NCBI RefSeq assembly: GCF_009831115.1
Contig: NZ_WUUK01000002.1
Coordinates: 186,001 to 250,000, forward strand
DNA: 64,000 nucleotides
Direction: 5' to 3'
From: Salinicoccus hispanicus
GTDB taxonomy: Bacteria > Bacillota > Bacilli > Staphylococcales > Salinicoccaceae
In this document: piece by piece, positions 1 through 8,277 of the stretch
How positions within the stretch are numbered: position 1 is the first letter of the stretch
Layout of the letters: every line of letters starts with the position of its first letter
Position numbers and translations under genes: made by a program
The notes under the pieces: model-generated
What the model was told of the DNA's origin: nothing
Database searches by the model: none
Seen by the model: the letters and a program-made list of their open reading frames with translations, nothing else

Positions 1-95
1 AACAGTTGAAATTATTCTAGTGTATCAAGACAAAGGGGAAATTCCGAGGGATAACTACGACCAGAATCTTCTGGTTCTCTAAAGGAGTAATACGA

Positions 96-917
96 ATGGA
101 ATACATCATCCTCATACTGATCGGACTTCTTGCATCGACCCTGGGTGCCCTGGTCGGCATCGGTGGTGGCGTCATCATTGTACCGTTGCTCATTTTCTTT
201 GGTATCAATGCAGGAATACTGGAACGCATCACCCCCCAGAGTGCCGTCGGTACTTCAAGTCTCGTCCTGATTGTCATCGGCCTGTCTGCAATGATCTCCT
301 ATGGACGGAGCAACCAGGTCGATATGAAAAATGGCTTGCGGTTTCTTATCGGCATCATGCCCGGTGCTTTCATAGGATCCTACGCCAGCCAGTTCTTCAC
401 TATTGACAGCTTCAACCTTTACTTTGGCATATTTCTGATCTTTCTAAGCACACTGCTTATCATAAGGGATAGGATCAAACCGATTTCCATCTTTCAGAAC
501 GAACGCTATATGGAGCCGCACGTTGACAATATGGGTGATGTCCACCACTATGGTTTTCCTGCATATATCGCCATTATTTCAACATTCATCGTCGGTTTCT
601 TCACAGGCCTCTTCGGTATAGGTGGTGGGGCGCTGATGACACCGCTCATGCTGCTCGTATTCCGCATGCCGGCATCCATCGCCATCGGAACGAGCATGAT
701 GATGGTCTTCTTTTCCGGATCAGCAGCTGCCGTCGGCCATGTGCTGCAGGGCAATGTGGATTTCTGGTACGCGCTCTTCATCGTTCCAGCAGCCTTCATC
801 GGTGCCAAGATCGGTGTATCGATCAATCGGCGTTTCAATTCCGATACAATGGTTGTCGTGCTGCGTACTGTTCTGCTGCTGCTTGGCGTATACATGATTC
901 TACAGACCATCATATAG
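96..917 (+). CDS. TauE/SafE family sulfite/anion exporter-like membrane protein
   Basis: The 273-residue protein is almost entirely hydrophobic and probably has about eight membrane segments. It carries two internally related glycine-rich motifs, GIGGGVIIVPL near residue 22 and GLFGIGGGALMTPL near residue 172, the usual signature of the duplicated TauE/SafE fold. Family members move sulfite, sulfoacetate or other small organosulfur anions; the substrate here cannot be told from sequence. AAAGGAG lies 8-9 bases before the ATG. The following nucleotidase gene starts 11 bases after the stop, so the two may be co-transcribed. The 95 bases upstream hold no gene I can identify. Confidence 0.85.
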   Translation: MEYIILILIGLLASTLGALVGIGGGVIIVPLLIFFGINAGILERITPQSAVGTSSLVLIVIGLSAMISYGRSNQVDMKNGLRFLIGIMPGAFIGSYASQFFTIDSFNLYFGIFLIFLSTLLIIRDRIKPISIFQNERYMEPHVDNMGDVHHYGFPAYIAIISTFIVGFFTGLFGIGGGALMTPLMLLVFRMPASIAIGTSMMMVFFSGSAAAVGHVLQGNVDFWYALFIVPAAFIGAKIGVSINRRFNSDTMVVVLRTVLLLLGVYMILQTII

Positions 918-927
918 AGGTGATTCG

Positions 928-2244
928 ATGGAAGTGAAGCTTTTCCATACAAATGACATTCATAGTCATCTATACAACTACTTGAAAATTAAAGACTTTC
1001 TGCACAATAAAAAACGTCAGCATAAGAATAATATGATGTATGTCGACCTCGGAGATCATGTCGACCGATCGCATCCCTATACCGAAGCGACACTCGGCAA
1101 GGGCAATATCGACATACTTAATGAAGCTGGATGCGAAGTGGCGACCATCGGTAATAATGAAGGCATCACGCTGCAGAAGGATGATCTCAAAGCCCTGTAT
1201 GATAATGCGGATTTCGACGTCATCTGCGCCAACTTGCGCGAAGTGGGCGGTGAGGATCCCTACTTCAAACCGTATGTCATCAAAGAGGTCAACGGCATCA
1301 AGTTCGGGTTCATTGCGGCCACCGTCGAATTCACGCCTTTCTACAAGGCACTCGGCTGGGAAGTGTCGGAGAGCTTCGACTGGATTCTCAGGGCGATCCG
1401 CGAAATCAATACAGAAGTCGACTGCATTGTCATGATGAGCCATCTGGGCAGGTATGACGATGAATCGCTTGCGATGATGTTCCCTGAAATAGACGTCATA
1501 TTGAGTTCGCATACCCATCACTACTTTGAACAGGGCGAATGGATCGGCGACACGCTTCTTGCAGCTGCCGGACGCTACGGTGACTATGTCGGCGAGGTGA
1601 CGCTCGAGTTTGAAGGGAAGCAGCTTGTCGGCAAGCGTGCCCACCTTTATGACACGGACCTGCTTACCAGCAGCGATGATCATTATTACGAAATCGGCCG
1701 GGACATGCTGTCCACTGTCATCAAGGATTCCGCTGCACCGATTGAACGCAGACTCTATTCTACGAGCAGTTTCATCACATCGCTCGCCCGCATGGTCCGC
1801 CTGTTTACAGACAGCGATGTAGGTCTGGTCCATACGGGTCTCATTGTGAAGTCGTTCGAGGGCGGCACGCTGACGGAATATGATCTGCACAAAGTTCTGC
1901 CCCATGCCATCAACACGGTCCAGATCGAGCTGACAGGACGGGAACTGAAAGAAATCTTCAACCAGGCATCCCAGCACGAATTCAAGGATGAGATCATACG
2001 GGGGCTTGGTTTCAGAGGTGATATATTCGGCTGCTTTGTTGCCGAGAATATCGGCTACGTCCAGTCCGAACGGGAGTACTACATCAATGGAGAAGTGATC
2101 AAGGACCGCAGGCACTATACGCTCGGTACATTGGACATGTATACATTCGGCAGGATATTCCCTCAGTTCCGATACTCGAAGAAAGTGTACAAGATGCCTG
2201 AATTCCTGAGGGATATCGTCAAGATCTACGGCTCGGAATTGTAG
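928..2244 (+). CDS. YunD-like metallophosphoesterase / 5'-nucleotidase family protein
   Basis: This 438-residue protein combines an N-terminal calcineurin-like metallophosphoesterase domain with a C-terminal 5'-nucleotidase domain. Metal-ligand motifs appear in order: HTNDIHSH at the start, DLGDHVDRS near residue 43, GNNEG near 72, a MSHLGRYDDE block near 170, and SSHTHHYF near 192. GNNEG replaces the more common GNHE, which I recall as typical of the YunD branch. No signal peptide is visible, so a cytoplasmic phosphomonoesterase acting on nucleotides or related phosphate esters is likely. GAGGTG sits 5 bases before the ATG. It probably shares a transcript with the upstream exporter gene. Confidence 0.85.
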   Translation: MEVKLFHTNDIHSHLYNYLKIKDFLHNKKRQHKNNMMYVDLGDHVDRSHPYTEATLGKGNIDILNEAGCEVATIGNNEGITLQKDDLKALYDNADFDVICANLREVGGEDPYFKPYVIKEVNGIKFGFIAATVEFTPFYKALGWEVSESFDWILRAIREINTEVDCIVMMSHLGRYDDESLAMMFPEIDVILSSHTHHYFEQGEWIGDTLLAAAGRYGDYVGEVTLEFEGKQLVGKRAHLYDTDLLTSSDDHYYEIGRDMLSTVIKDSAAPIERRLYSTSSFITSLARMVRLFTDSDVGLVHTGLIVKSFEGGTLTEYDLHKVLPHAINTVQIELTGRELKEIFNQASQHEFKDEIIRGLGFRGDIFGCFVAENIGYVQSEREYYINGEVIKDRRHYTLGTLDMYTFGRIFPQFRYSKKVYKMPEFLRDIVKIYGSEL

Positions 2245-2272
2245 TTGAAAAACATGCAATATATGCTATAAT
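2245..2272 (+). promoter_or_regulatory. Promoter of the lysine-riboswitch transcript
   Basis: TTGAAA (2245-2250) is followed after 16 bases by TATAAT (2267-2272), preceded by TGC, an extended -10. The -35 begins just after the stop codon of the preceding gene. Transcription would start about 25 bases before the riboswitch. Confidence 0.75.
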
Positions 2273-2296
2273 ATTCTATAACAATTGAAGAACGAA

Positions 2297-2455
2297 AAAG
2301 TAGAGGTCGCAACGGCTAGGAGTACATGGGGGAGCAGGCATGCTTTGAACTCATGGAAAGGAGCAGTTGCCGAAGGATGCGCCCGGCGGGGTGATGTTCT
2401 GGGGTCAGGTCGAACAGGCTTGGCACTGTCATTGCGATGATGCGCTACAACCTGG
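2297..2455 (+). promoter_or_regulatory. Lysine riboswitch (L-box)
   Basis: The leader matches the L-box core in order: GTAGAGGTCGCAA (2300-2312), AGGAGTA (2318-2324), GGAAAGGAGCAGTTGCCGAAG around 2354-2375, TCTGGGG then ACTGTCA (about 2434-2440), and GCGCTAC at 2442-2448. The 5' GTAG can pair with the 3' CTAC to close helix P1. The B. subtilis lysC leader, as I remember it, has the same blocks in the same order. A strong intrinsic terminator follows directly, so lysine binding is expected to cause premature termination. Confidence 0.88.
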
Positions 2456-2460
2456 TGAAA

Positions 2461-2507
2461 GACGTCATGGTGGCTGATTCTGTAATGCTGCTGTGATGTC
2501 TTTTTTG
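2461..2507 (+). terminator. Riboswitch expression-platform terminator
   Basis: Bases 2461-2474 pair fully with 2487-2500 (14 pairs, several of them G-U), and six T follow. It lies between the aptamer and the transporter start, as expected for transcriptional attenuation. Confidence 0.85.
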
Positions 2508-2536
2508 TAGTCCAAATAATTTTCAGGAGGATATAT

Positions 2537-4129
2537 ATGGAAAATATACTTAACTGGGAGTACATCTCCCTCATCCCACCACTGCTCACACTGGTACTTG
2601 TGGTACTGACGCGCAAAGTGGGAATCAGTCTTGGTGTTGGCATCATCACTTCGGCATTTGTCGTTGCCGGTGCAGGCATCCTTGAAACCTTAGGAATAAT
2701 ATGGAGCAGCTTTGCCATGATTTTTATCGATGATGGTGCCATCAATACATGGAACGCCTTCATCTTGATCTTCCTCAGTCTGCTCGGTATCATGACAGCT
2801 TTCATCAACATGTCAGGTGGCGCCAAGGCGTTCACTGCGTGGGCGCTGACAAAGGTCAAGTCCCGCAGAGGAGCAAACTTCGCAACAGCACTGCTCGGCA
2901 TCATCGTCTTCATCGATGACTACTTCAGTGCACTGATCGTCGGCCAGGTGGCCAAACCGCTTACTGACAAATACAACGTTTCGCGGGCAAAGCTTGCCTA
3001 TCTGATCGATACGACCGCTTCACCGGTTTCCGTCATCGCACCGATATCAAGCTGGGGGGCCGGCATCATGGGGCTTGTGGCACCGCTTCTCACAGCAGCA
3101 GGTCTCGTTGCCATTTCGCCATTCCAGGCGTTCGTCTACATGATTCCAATGAATTTCTATGTATTGACGGCCATCGCAATGATGTTCATTGTCATTGCTA
3201 CACGATTTGATATCGGTCCAATGCGCAAGCATGAAGCTTTGGCACTCAATGAAGGACGGGTCGTTGAAAACCCCCGGGAAGTACCTGGAGAAACGGATGA
3301 GGAACTCCCGGTGCATCAGGATGGCTCGGCGAAAGCGCTGATCATCCCGATTCTCGGTCTTGCGCTGACTGTCATCACAGCGATGTTCATTACAGGCGCA
3401 ATGACTGGCGGCTCCGTGGATATCTTCAGCATTTTCGAAAATACACTTGTCACACATTCGCTTGTCATCGGCGGCATCGTCGGTCTGGCACTCAGCCTGT
3501 TCTACTTCTTCAAGGATACACGTCACGACAATGATTTCGGCCGGAGCGAGATCTGGCTTGGTGTAAAGACCGGCTTCATGGCGATGTTCCCGGCCATCCT
3601 CGTATTGACACTGGCCTGGATGATCGGGGATCTGATCGGTCAGCTTGGCACAGGGGAACTGCTCGGCGCCATGGTCGAACGCTCCAGCCTGCCGACCGGT
3701 GCCCTGCTTGCGGTTGTCTTCGCAGTGGCCTGTCTGATGGCATTGGCAACAGGGACGAGCTGGGGATCTTTCGGTATTCTGATTCCGATCACCGGTGAAA
3801 TCATGATTTCTCTCGGTGAAACGGACCTGCTGCTGCCAAGCATCGCAGCTGTACTGGCCGGAGCGGTATTCGGAGACCACTGTTCACCGATATCCGACTC
3901 CACCATCCTGTCCTCGACAGGTGCAGGGTGCAATCATATCGTCCACGTCATGACACAGCTGCCATATGCAGTCGGATCTGCACTGATTGCGCTTGTCGGC
4001 TATCTGGTCCTCGGACTGACATCAAGCCTTCTGCTGTCTCTTGGTGTACTGCTGGTACTGATCATACTGGTCTTCATCATAGCGAAAGTCGTCTATACGC
4101 CGATTGCCAGAAGGAATGCACAATCATAA
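2537..4129 (+). CDS. NhaC-superfamily transporter, predicted lysine importer (LysW type)
   Basis: The 530-residue membrane protein has about twelve hydrophobic segments and the conserved blocks of the NhaC/YvsH superfamily: a FIDDYFSALIVG motif near residue 123, DTTASPVSVIAPISSWG near 158, and a GATGTSWGS / GDHCSPISDSTILSS pair in the C-terminal half. By sequence alone it would be called a Na+/H+ antiporter. The lysine riboswitch directly upstream argues for lysine uptake instead; comparative work named riboswitch-linked members of this family LysW. AGGAGG lies 8 bases before the ATG. The gene is monocistronic, with its own promoter and terminator. Ion coupling is unknown. Confidence 0.85.
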   Translation: MENILNWEYISLIPPLLTLVLVVLTRKVGISLGVGIITSAFVVAGAGILETLGIIWSSFAMIFIDDGAINTWNAFILIFLSLLGIMTAFINMSGGAKAFTAWALTKVKSRRGANFATALLGIIVFIDDYFSALIVGQVAKPLTDKYNVSRAKLAYLIDTTASPVSVIAPISSWGAGIMGLVAPLLTAAGLVAISPFQAFVYMIPMNFYVLTAIAMMFIVIATRFDIGPMRKHEALALNEGRVVENPREVPGETDEELPVHQDGSAKALIIPILGLALTVITAMFITGAMTGGSVDIFSIFENTLVTHSLVIGGIVGLALSLFYFFKDTRHDNDFGRSEIWLGVKTGFMAMFPAILVLTLAWMIGDLIGQLGTGELLGAMVERSSLPTGALLAVVFAVACLMALATGTSWGSFGILIPITGEIMISLGETDLLLPSIAAVLAGAVFGDHCSPISDSTILSSTGAGCNHIVHVMTQLPYAVGSALIALVGYLVLGLTSSLLLSLGVLLVLIILVFIIAKVVYTPIARRNAQS

Positions 4130-4140
4130 TATCAGCTGTA

Positions 4141-4169
4141 AAACCTCCACTTCCGAGTGGAGGTTTTTT
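4141..4169 (+). terminator. Terminator of the lysine transporter gene
   Basis: AAACCTCCAC and GTGGAGGTTT form a 10-bp stem around TTCCGA, followed by T residues. Confidence 0.9.
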
Positions 4170-4265
4170 ATTCATCCAATAATTTTAACAATTTAAATTT
4201 TTCCTACTTTGCCATTATAATTATGATAATATGAGTATGACATCTACATAAGGGGGCATTATGCC

Positions 4266-5186
4266 ATGGCCACAAAAAACGAAGAGATTCTGAGAAAACC
4301 CGACTGGCTGAAGATCAAGCTGAATACGAACAAGAACTATACCGGTCTGAAGAAGATGATGCGGGAGAAGAACCTGCATACCGTGTGTGAAGAGGCGAAG
4401 TGTCCGAATATCCATGAGTGCTGGGGAGAGCGCCGTACAGCGACCTTCATGATACTTGGTGCGGTATGTACACGTGCCTGCAGATTCTGCGCTGTAAAGA
4501 CCGGCCTCCCGAATGAGCTCGACTGGGATGAGCCGAACCGTGTGGCGGAATCCGTCCAGCTGATGAACTTGAAGCATGTGGTCATCACTGCAGTGGCGAG
4601 AGATGACCTCAAAGATGGCGGGTCCGCCGTCTATGCAGAAACTGTGAGAAAAGTGCGCGAGAAGAACCCGTTTACGACCATCGAAGTATTGCCATCCGAC
4701 ATGGGCGGCGAGTATGATAGTCTGAAGACATTGATAGATGCGAAACCTGATATCATGAATCACAACATCGAAACCGTCGAGCGTCTGACGCCGAGAGTGC
4801 GTGCAAAGGCGAAGTATCACAGGACGCTTGAATTCCTGCAGCGTTCCAAAGAGATGTGTCCTGAAATACCGACTAAATCGAGTCTGATGGTCGGTCTGGG
4901 GGAGACGGTGGAGGAAATCCACCAGACAATGGACGATCTGAGAGCACATGATGTGGACATCATGACAATCGGACAGTATCTGCAGCCTTCGAGAAAACAT
5001 CTTAAAGTCGAGAAATACTATACACCACTCGAATTCGGCAAACTTAGAAAAGTGGCGATGGAAAAAGGTTTCAAACACTGTCAGGCAGGACCGATGGTGC
5101 GTTCAAGCTACCATGCCGATGAGCAGGTGAATGAAGCGGCCAAGGCGAAGCAGGCCAAAGGCGATGAACTATTGAAAGGTGAGTAG
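4266..5186 (+). CDS. lipA: Lipoyl synthase (radical SAM)
   Basis: LipA inserts two sulfurs into protein-bound octanoyl groups to make the lipoyl cofactor of 2-oxoacid dehydrogenases and the glycine cleavage H protein. The 306-residue length is typical. Both clusters are present: the auxiliary [4Fe-4S] cysteines C41, C46 and C52 (CxxxxCxxxxxC) and the radical-SAM cysteines C68, C72 and C75 (CxxxCxxC). AAGGGGG precedes the ATG by 9 bases; an out-of-frame ATG lies at 4261. yutD follows after 4 bases, the same pairing seen in staphylococci and bacilli. Confidence 0.97.
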   Translation: MATKNEEILRKPDWLKIKLNTNKNYTGLKKMMREKNLHTVCEEAKCPNIHECWGERRTATFMILGAVCTRACRFCAVKTGLPNELDWDEPNRVAESVQLMNLKHVVITAVARDDLKDGGSAVYAETVRKVREKNPFTTIEVLPSDMGGEYDSLKTLIDAKPDIMNHNIETVERLTPRVRAKAKYHRTLEFLQRSKEMCPEIPTKSSLMVGLGETVEEIHQTMDDLRAHDVDIMTIGQYLQPSRKHLKVEKYYTPLEFGKLRKVAMEKGFKHCQAGPMVRSSYHADEQVNEAAKAKQAKGDELLKGE

Positions 5187-5190
5187 AACT

Positions 5191-5613
5191 ATGATTACGG
5201 TGGACCATATGAATTTCGAACTGGTCGAGAACTACCGGGATGCTTTTGATGAAACACAGTTTGACAGCAAATACAGCGAAGTGCTCAACAAGTATGATTA
5301 TATTGTCGGAGACATCGGCTACGAAAAGCTGAGGCTGACCGGCTTCTACAGGGACAATAAGAAGAAGGTCGAGCGGGACAAGAAGTATAGTGCCATTGAG
5401 GACTATCTCTATGAATACTGCAACTTCGGATGTGCCTACTTCGTCCTGCGAAAGATTTCCAAAACGGAAATGAAAGAGCGCGAAGAGGAGTCGGACGAAC
5501 CTGCTGATGCACCGGTGGATGATGTGGAAAATGAAGAAGCGTACGAAGAAAACGAACCCAGACCGACAAATAGCAGAACACTTGCTGCGCGCCAGCATAC
5601 GGACGAACAGTAA
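5191..5613 (+). CDS. yutD: YutD family protein (DUF1027)
   Basis: This is a 140-residue cytoplasmic protein of unknown function that is almost always next to lipA in Bacillales. The N-terminal part is the conserved YutD domain, including a YDYIVGDIGYEKLRLTGFY stretch. The last ~40 residues are very acidic and low in complexity. A GTG at 5179 would also open this frame, but AAAGGTGAG (5176-5184) is placed correctly only for the ATG at 5191. Some relatives are annotated as transcriptional regulators without strong evidence, so I leave the function open. Confidence 0.85.
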   Translation: MITVDHMNFELVENYRDAFDETQFDSKYSEVLNKYDYIVGDIGYEKLRLTGFYRDNKKKVERDKKYSAIEDYLYEYCNFGCAYFVLRKISKTEMKEREEESDEPADAPVDDVENEEAYEENEPRPTNSRTLAARQHTDEQ

Positions 5614-5614
5614 A

Positions 5615-5652
5615 AAGCCTGCATTCCCAGAAAGGGAATGCAGGCTTGATTT
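5615..5652. terminator. Bidirectional terminator between yutD and the DUF3055 gene
   Basis: AAGCCTGCATTCCC pairs perfectly with GGGAATGCAGGCTT around a 5-base loop. T residues follow on the plus strand and A residues precede it, so it can end both converging transcripts. Confidence 0.9.
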
Positions 5653-5662
5653 TTAATATTCA

Positions 5663-5929
5663 TCAGACGATGATTTCCGAGAGGAACGCCTCCACTTCGG
5701 CGGCCTCCTCGTCACTAAGCCCGAGTATATGGGCAATATACCCTTCCTCTTCGAGATCATCGGCCCCGATGATGCCGAACTTGCTGCTCTGGGTGTTCAG
5801 TACCAGACTTTTGCCGAAGTAGCGGTCGGTCTGGATGATGGCCAGGTCATATCGGGAGTGCTCTCCGACGAAGCTGACATAGCGTGTATTCGTATCTTCC
5901 GATTCATCATAAAGAAAGAAGTCGATCAA
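5663..5929 (-). CDS. DUF3055 family protein
   Basis: An 88-residue acidic protein of unknown function, recognisable as the DUF3055 family found in the same place (between yutD and yutE) in staphylococci. It contains YDLAIIQTDRYFGKSLVLN in the centre and an acidic helical C-terminus. The start is TTG: read on the minus strand, CTGGAGGCG lies 5-8 bases before it and no in-frame ATG is close. It is transcribed convergently with yutD and divergently from yutE. Confidence 0.8.
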   Translation of the reverse strand: MIDFFLYDESEDTNTRYVSFVGEHSRYDLAIIQTDRYFGKSLVLNTQSSKFGIIGADDLEEEGYIAHILGLSDEEAAEVEAFLSEIIV

Positions 5930-6017
5930 AGAGTTCGCCTCCAGTTCAAGTGTACTGGAATTATGCTATCATATTATTGAGAGAGTTACAAAAGAACGAT
6001 GATAGGGGTGTTAAAGA

Positions 6018-6449
6018 ATGTATTTTGTAGATAAGGACGTACTGATTGAACGTCTGGATTATATAGAGCTTCTGACAGAGGCATTTGAAGAAAGGGATGG
6101 TCTTGCTCTTGAGCGGTCATGCCATATGCTGATTGAAGCAGTCGTAGATGTCGGCAACATGATCATAGATGCATTCATCCTGCGTGATCCCGGCAGCTAT
6201 AAGGATGTCATGGATATCATGGAAAATGAAGGGGTCATACCGGAGTCGGACAACCGGCATTTCCAGACAACATTCAAATGGCGCAGCGAACTGACCCGCA
6301 ACTACACGAAACTTGATCATGAAGAGATGAAGATCAATTTTCTGGAACATCTATCAGCCTATCAGGACTATAGGAGAAATGTCTTCAGCTTCTTTGAAAA
6401 TGAAGGTCAGGCAATTACAGCTTTTCGAGGTGACCAGCATGAAGTATGA
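6018..6449 (+). CDS. YutE-like DUF86 protein (HepT-like fold)
   Basis: A 143-residue all-alpha protein of the DUF86/HepT-like superfamily, closest to solitary YutE. It shows the conserved LIEAVVDVGNMIIDAFILRDPGSYKDVMDI block. True HepT toxins use an R-x(4-6)-H motif and are paired with an MntA nucleotidyltransferase. Here the matching stretch reads WRSELTRNY, so the histidine is replaced, and no mntA-like gene is adjacent. A housekeeping or uncharacterised role is more likely than a toxin. AGGGGTG precedes the ATG. Its 3' end overlaps the HAD gene by 11 bases. An extended -10, TGCTATCAT (5965-5972), may serve as its promoter. Confidence 0.8.
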   Translation: MYFVDKDVLIERLDYIELLTEAFEERDGLALERSCHMLIEAVVDVGNMIIDAFILRDPGSYKDVMDIMENEGVIPESDNRHFQTTFKWRSELTRNYTKLDHEEMKINFLEHLSAYQDYRRNVFSFFENEGQAITAFRGDQHEV

Positions 6450-7203
6450 CGGATATCTGATCGACCTTGATGGAACGATGTATAATGGAAATACGGTCAT
6501 CGACGGTGCCATCGACTTTGTAGACAGACTGAATAAAGCACATATCCCCTACGTCTTTCTGACCAACAATGCAACCAAAACACAGGAAGAGGCCGCGAAG
6601 AAATTGATCGACATGGGTTTTGATATCCATCCGGAGACACTTTATACATCCGCCATGGCGACAGCAGCCTATCTGGAAGTGGAGGCACCAGGGGCATCGG
6701 TTCACGTCATCGGCTCGGATGGTCTGAAATCGACTCTCGAAGCAGTGGGTTGTGTGATTACAGATGATAAGCCGGATTTTGTCGTGATGGGGCTCGATAC
6801 AGCGCTTACCTATGAGAAACTGGCACTCGGTGCCCGTCTGATTTCAGCAGGTGCAACTTTCATATCGACCAATCCGGATAGGAAGTTCCCGAGTGATGAA
6901 GGGTTCCTGCCTGGAAATGGCTCCCTCGTCTCCGTACTCGCAAGCACGACCGATGTGGACCCGATCGTCATCGGCAAGCCTGAAGGCATCATCCTTGAAG
7001 CGGCGGTCCGGGCGCTTGGGCTGCAAAAGGAGCGCGTTCTGCTTGTTGGTGACAATTATGATACGGACATCCGGACCGGGCTCGACAATGGCGTGGATAC
7101 GCTCCACGTCAATACTGGTGTCACTTCTGCAGAAGAGGTTAAGGAACAGGCCAGACAGCCTGAATACATGATCAATCAACTGAGTGAATGGAGTGTGGAA
7201 TAG
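6439..7203 (+). CDS. NagD/YutF-like HAD-superfamily phosphatase
   Basis: A 254-residue HAD hydrolase of the NagD (IIA) subfamily. It carries motif I LIDLDGTMYNG at the N-terminus, motif II LTNNATKTQEEAA, GKPEG around the motif III lysine, and motif IV GDNYDTDI. Relatives dephosphorylate small sugar phosphates or nucleotides; the substrate is not evident. The frame opens upstream at 6379, but the ATG at 6439 puts motif I at the usual distance and has CGAGGTGA 6 bases before it. It overlaps yutE by 11 bases and abuts the dehydrogenase gene, so three genes are probably co-translated. Confidence 0.88.
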   Translation: MKYDGYLIDLDGTMYNGNTVIDGAIDFVDRLNKAHIPYVFLTNNATKTQEEAAKKLIDMGFDIHPETLYTSAMATAAYLEVEAPGASVHVIGSDGLKSTLEAVGCVITDDKPDFVVMGLDTALTYEKLALGARLISAGATFISTNPDRKFPSDEGFLPGNGSLVSVLASTTDVDPIVIGKPEGIILEAAVRALGLQKERVLLVGDNYDTDIRTGLDNGVDTLHVNTGVTSAEEVKEQARQPEYMINQLSEWSVE

Positions 7204-8160
7204 ATGAAGAAGATCGTAATCACCCGAAAGATCAATCCGACGATGATCCAGAAGCTTGAAAAGGACTTTGAGGTGGTTGTATGGAACGAAGCAGAAAAAC
7301 CGATGCCACGCGAACGCTTCCTTGAAGAGACATCGGATGCTCATGGTGTACTGGCCATGCTCAGTGATAAGGTCGATGAAGAGATGCTGTCGAATGCACA
7401 AAATCTGAAAGTTGTGGCCAATCTTGCGGTCGGCTATGACAATATCGACCTCGAGTCGGCGAGGGCGCACAAAGTCATCATTACAAATACGCCGGACGTC
7501 CTGACAGAAACGACTGCAGAGCTGGCATTCACCCTGATGCTTACATCTGCCCGCCGGGTGCTTGAGGCGAACCGTCAGCTGATGGCAGGTGAATGGTCCG
7601 GATGGAGCCCATACCATATGGCCGGCACCGATATATTCGGCAAAACAGTGGGCATATTCGGCATGGGTTCGATTGGAGCGGCGTTCGCCAGAAGACTGAG
7701 CGGTTTCCGTACGAAAGTACTCTATCATAACCGCAGCCAGTCCGAACTCGGTGACTCTCTTGGAGCAGAATTCGTTTCATTCGACGATCTGCTGTCCGCT
7801 TCCGACTTCATATTATGTGCAGCACCGCTGACGGACGAGACGAAGTACCGTTTTGATAAGGCGGCGTTCGAGCGCATGAAAGAGAGTGCATTCTTCATCA
7901 ATATCGGACGGGGCGCCCATGTAGTTGAAGAAGACCTTGCCGAAGCGGTAGAACAGGGCCAGATCAGAGGTGCCGCCCTGGATGTATTTGAAAACGAACC
8001 GATCGGCAAGGATCATCCTTTTGTCGGCATGGACAACATGACATTGCTGCCGCATATCGGCAGTGCTTCAGTCGATACGAGGAATAACATGATGAACCTG
8101 TGTGTCAACAACGTAATGGAAGTATTGAACGGCGGCAAGCCGATCACGCCTGTGAAGTAG
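7204..8160 (+). CDS. D-isomer 2-hydroxyacid dehydrogenase (glyoxylate/glycerate reductase-like)
   Basis: A 318-residue NAD(P)-dependent D-2-hydroxyacid dehydrogenase. The nucleotide-binding motif GIFGMGSIGAAFARR lies near residue 150. Catalytic regions are the arginine block NIGRGAHV near 235, the glutamate in DVFENEP near 263, and the histidine in LLPHIGSAS near 283. The sequence is closest to the glyoxylate/hydroxypyruvate reductase (GyaR/GhrB) group, which fits the gene order in staphylococci. Its ATG directly follows the stop of the HAD gene. A short G+C-rich hairpin follows. Confidence 0.87.
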   Translation: MKKIVITRKINPTMIQKLEKDFEVVVWNEAEKPMPRERFLEETSDAHGVLAMLSDKVDEEMLSNAQNLKVVANLAVGYDNIDLESARAHKVIITNTPDVLTETTAELAFTLMLTSARRVLEANRQLMAGEWSGWSPYHMAGTDIFGKTVGIFGMGSIGAAFARRLSGFRTKVLYHNRSQSELGDSLGAEFVSFDDLLSASDFILCAAPLTDETKYRFDKAAFERMKESAFFINIGRGAHVVEEDLAEAVEQGQIRGAALDVFENEPIGKDHPFVGMDNMTLLPHIGSASVDTRNNMMNLCVNNVMEVLNGGKPITPVK

Positions 8161-8164
8161 GATC

Positions 8165-8183
8165 CGCCCCTAAGGGGGCTTTA
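8165..8183 (+). terminator. Short terminator-like hairpin after the dehydrogenase gene
   Basis: GCCCC-TAA-GGGGC with a 5-bp stem is followed by TTTATT. Stem and T-run are both short, so termination may be partial. Confidence 0.5.
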
Positions 8184-8195
8184 TTCTCACAGCAA

Positions 8196-8226
8196 TTGTC
8201 AACCTTAAATAAAAATAAGTTAACAA
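8196..8226 (+). promoter_or_regulatory. BirA operator upstream of bioY
   Basis: Half-sites TTGTCAAC (8196-8203) and GTTAACAA (8219-8226) are inverted and separated by 15 bases, matching the Gram-positive BirA operator pattern TTGTTAAC-N14/15-GTTWACAA with one mismatch. The right half-site overlaps the -35 of the bioY promoter, which suits biotin-dependent repression. Confidence 0.85.
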
Positions 8227-8248
8227 ATGATGCGATCGATGTTATGAT
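8220..8248 (+). promoter_or_regulatory. bioY promoter
   Basis: TTAACA (8220-8225) is followed after 17 bases by TATGAT (8243-8248). The -35 lies inside the BirA right half-site. Confidence 0.7.
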
Positions 8249-8277
8249 GGTATTCTAATTAGAAAAGAGGGGATTCC

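Noticed and set aside
970-2259. A 429-codon open frame on the minus strand opposite the YunD-like gene, and similar long antisense frames (3047-3880, 25938-26846, 49556-50506).
   Set aside because: They mirror real genes, lack ribosome sites and recognisable domains, and are cysteine/histidine-rich in the way antisense frames usually are.
2537-4129. A plain NhaC Na+/H+ antiporter linked functionally to the mnh operon.
   Set aside because: The lysine riboswitch directly upstream is stronger evidence for lysine transport, and mnh is over 10 kb away with separate control.
6018-7203. A HepT/MntA-type toxin-antitoxin pair.
   Set aside because: The neighbour is a NagD-like phosphatase, not a nucleotidyltransferase, and the HepT histidine is missing.
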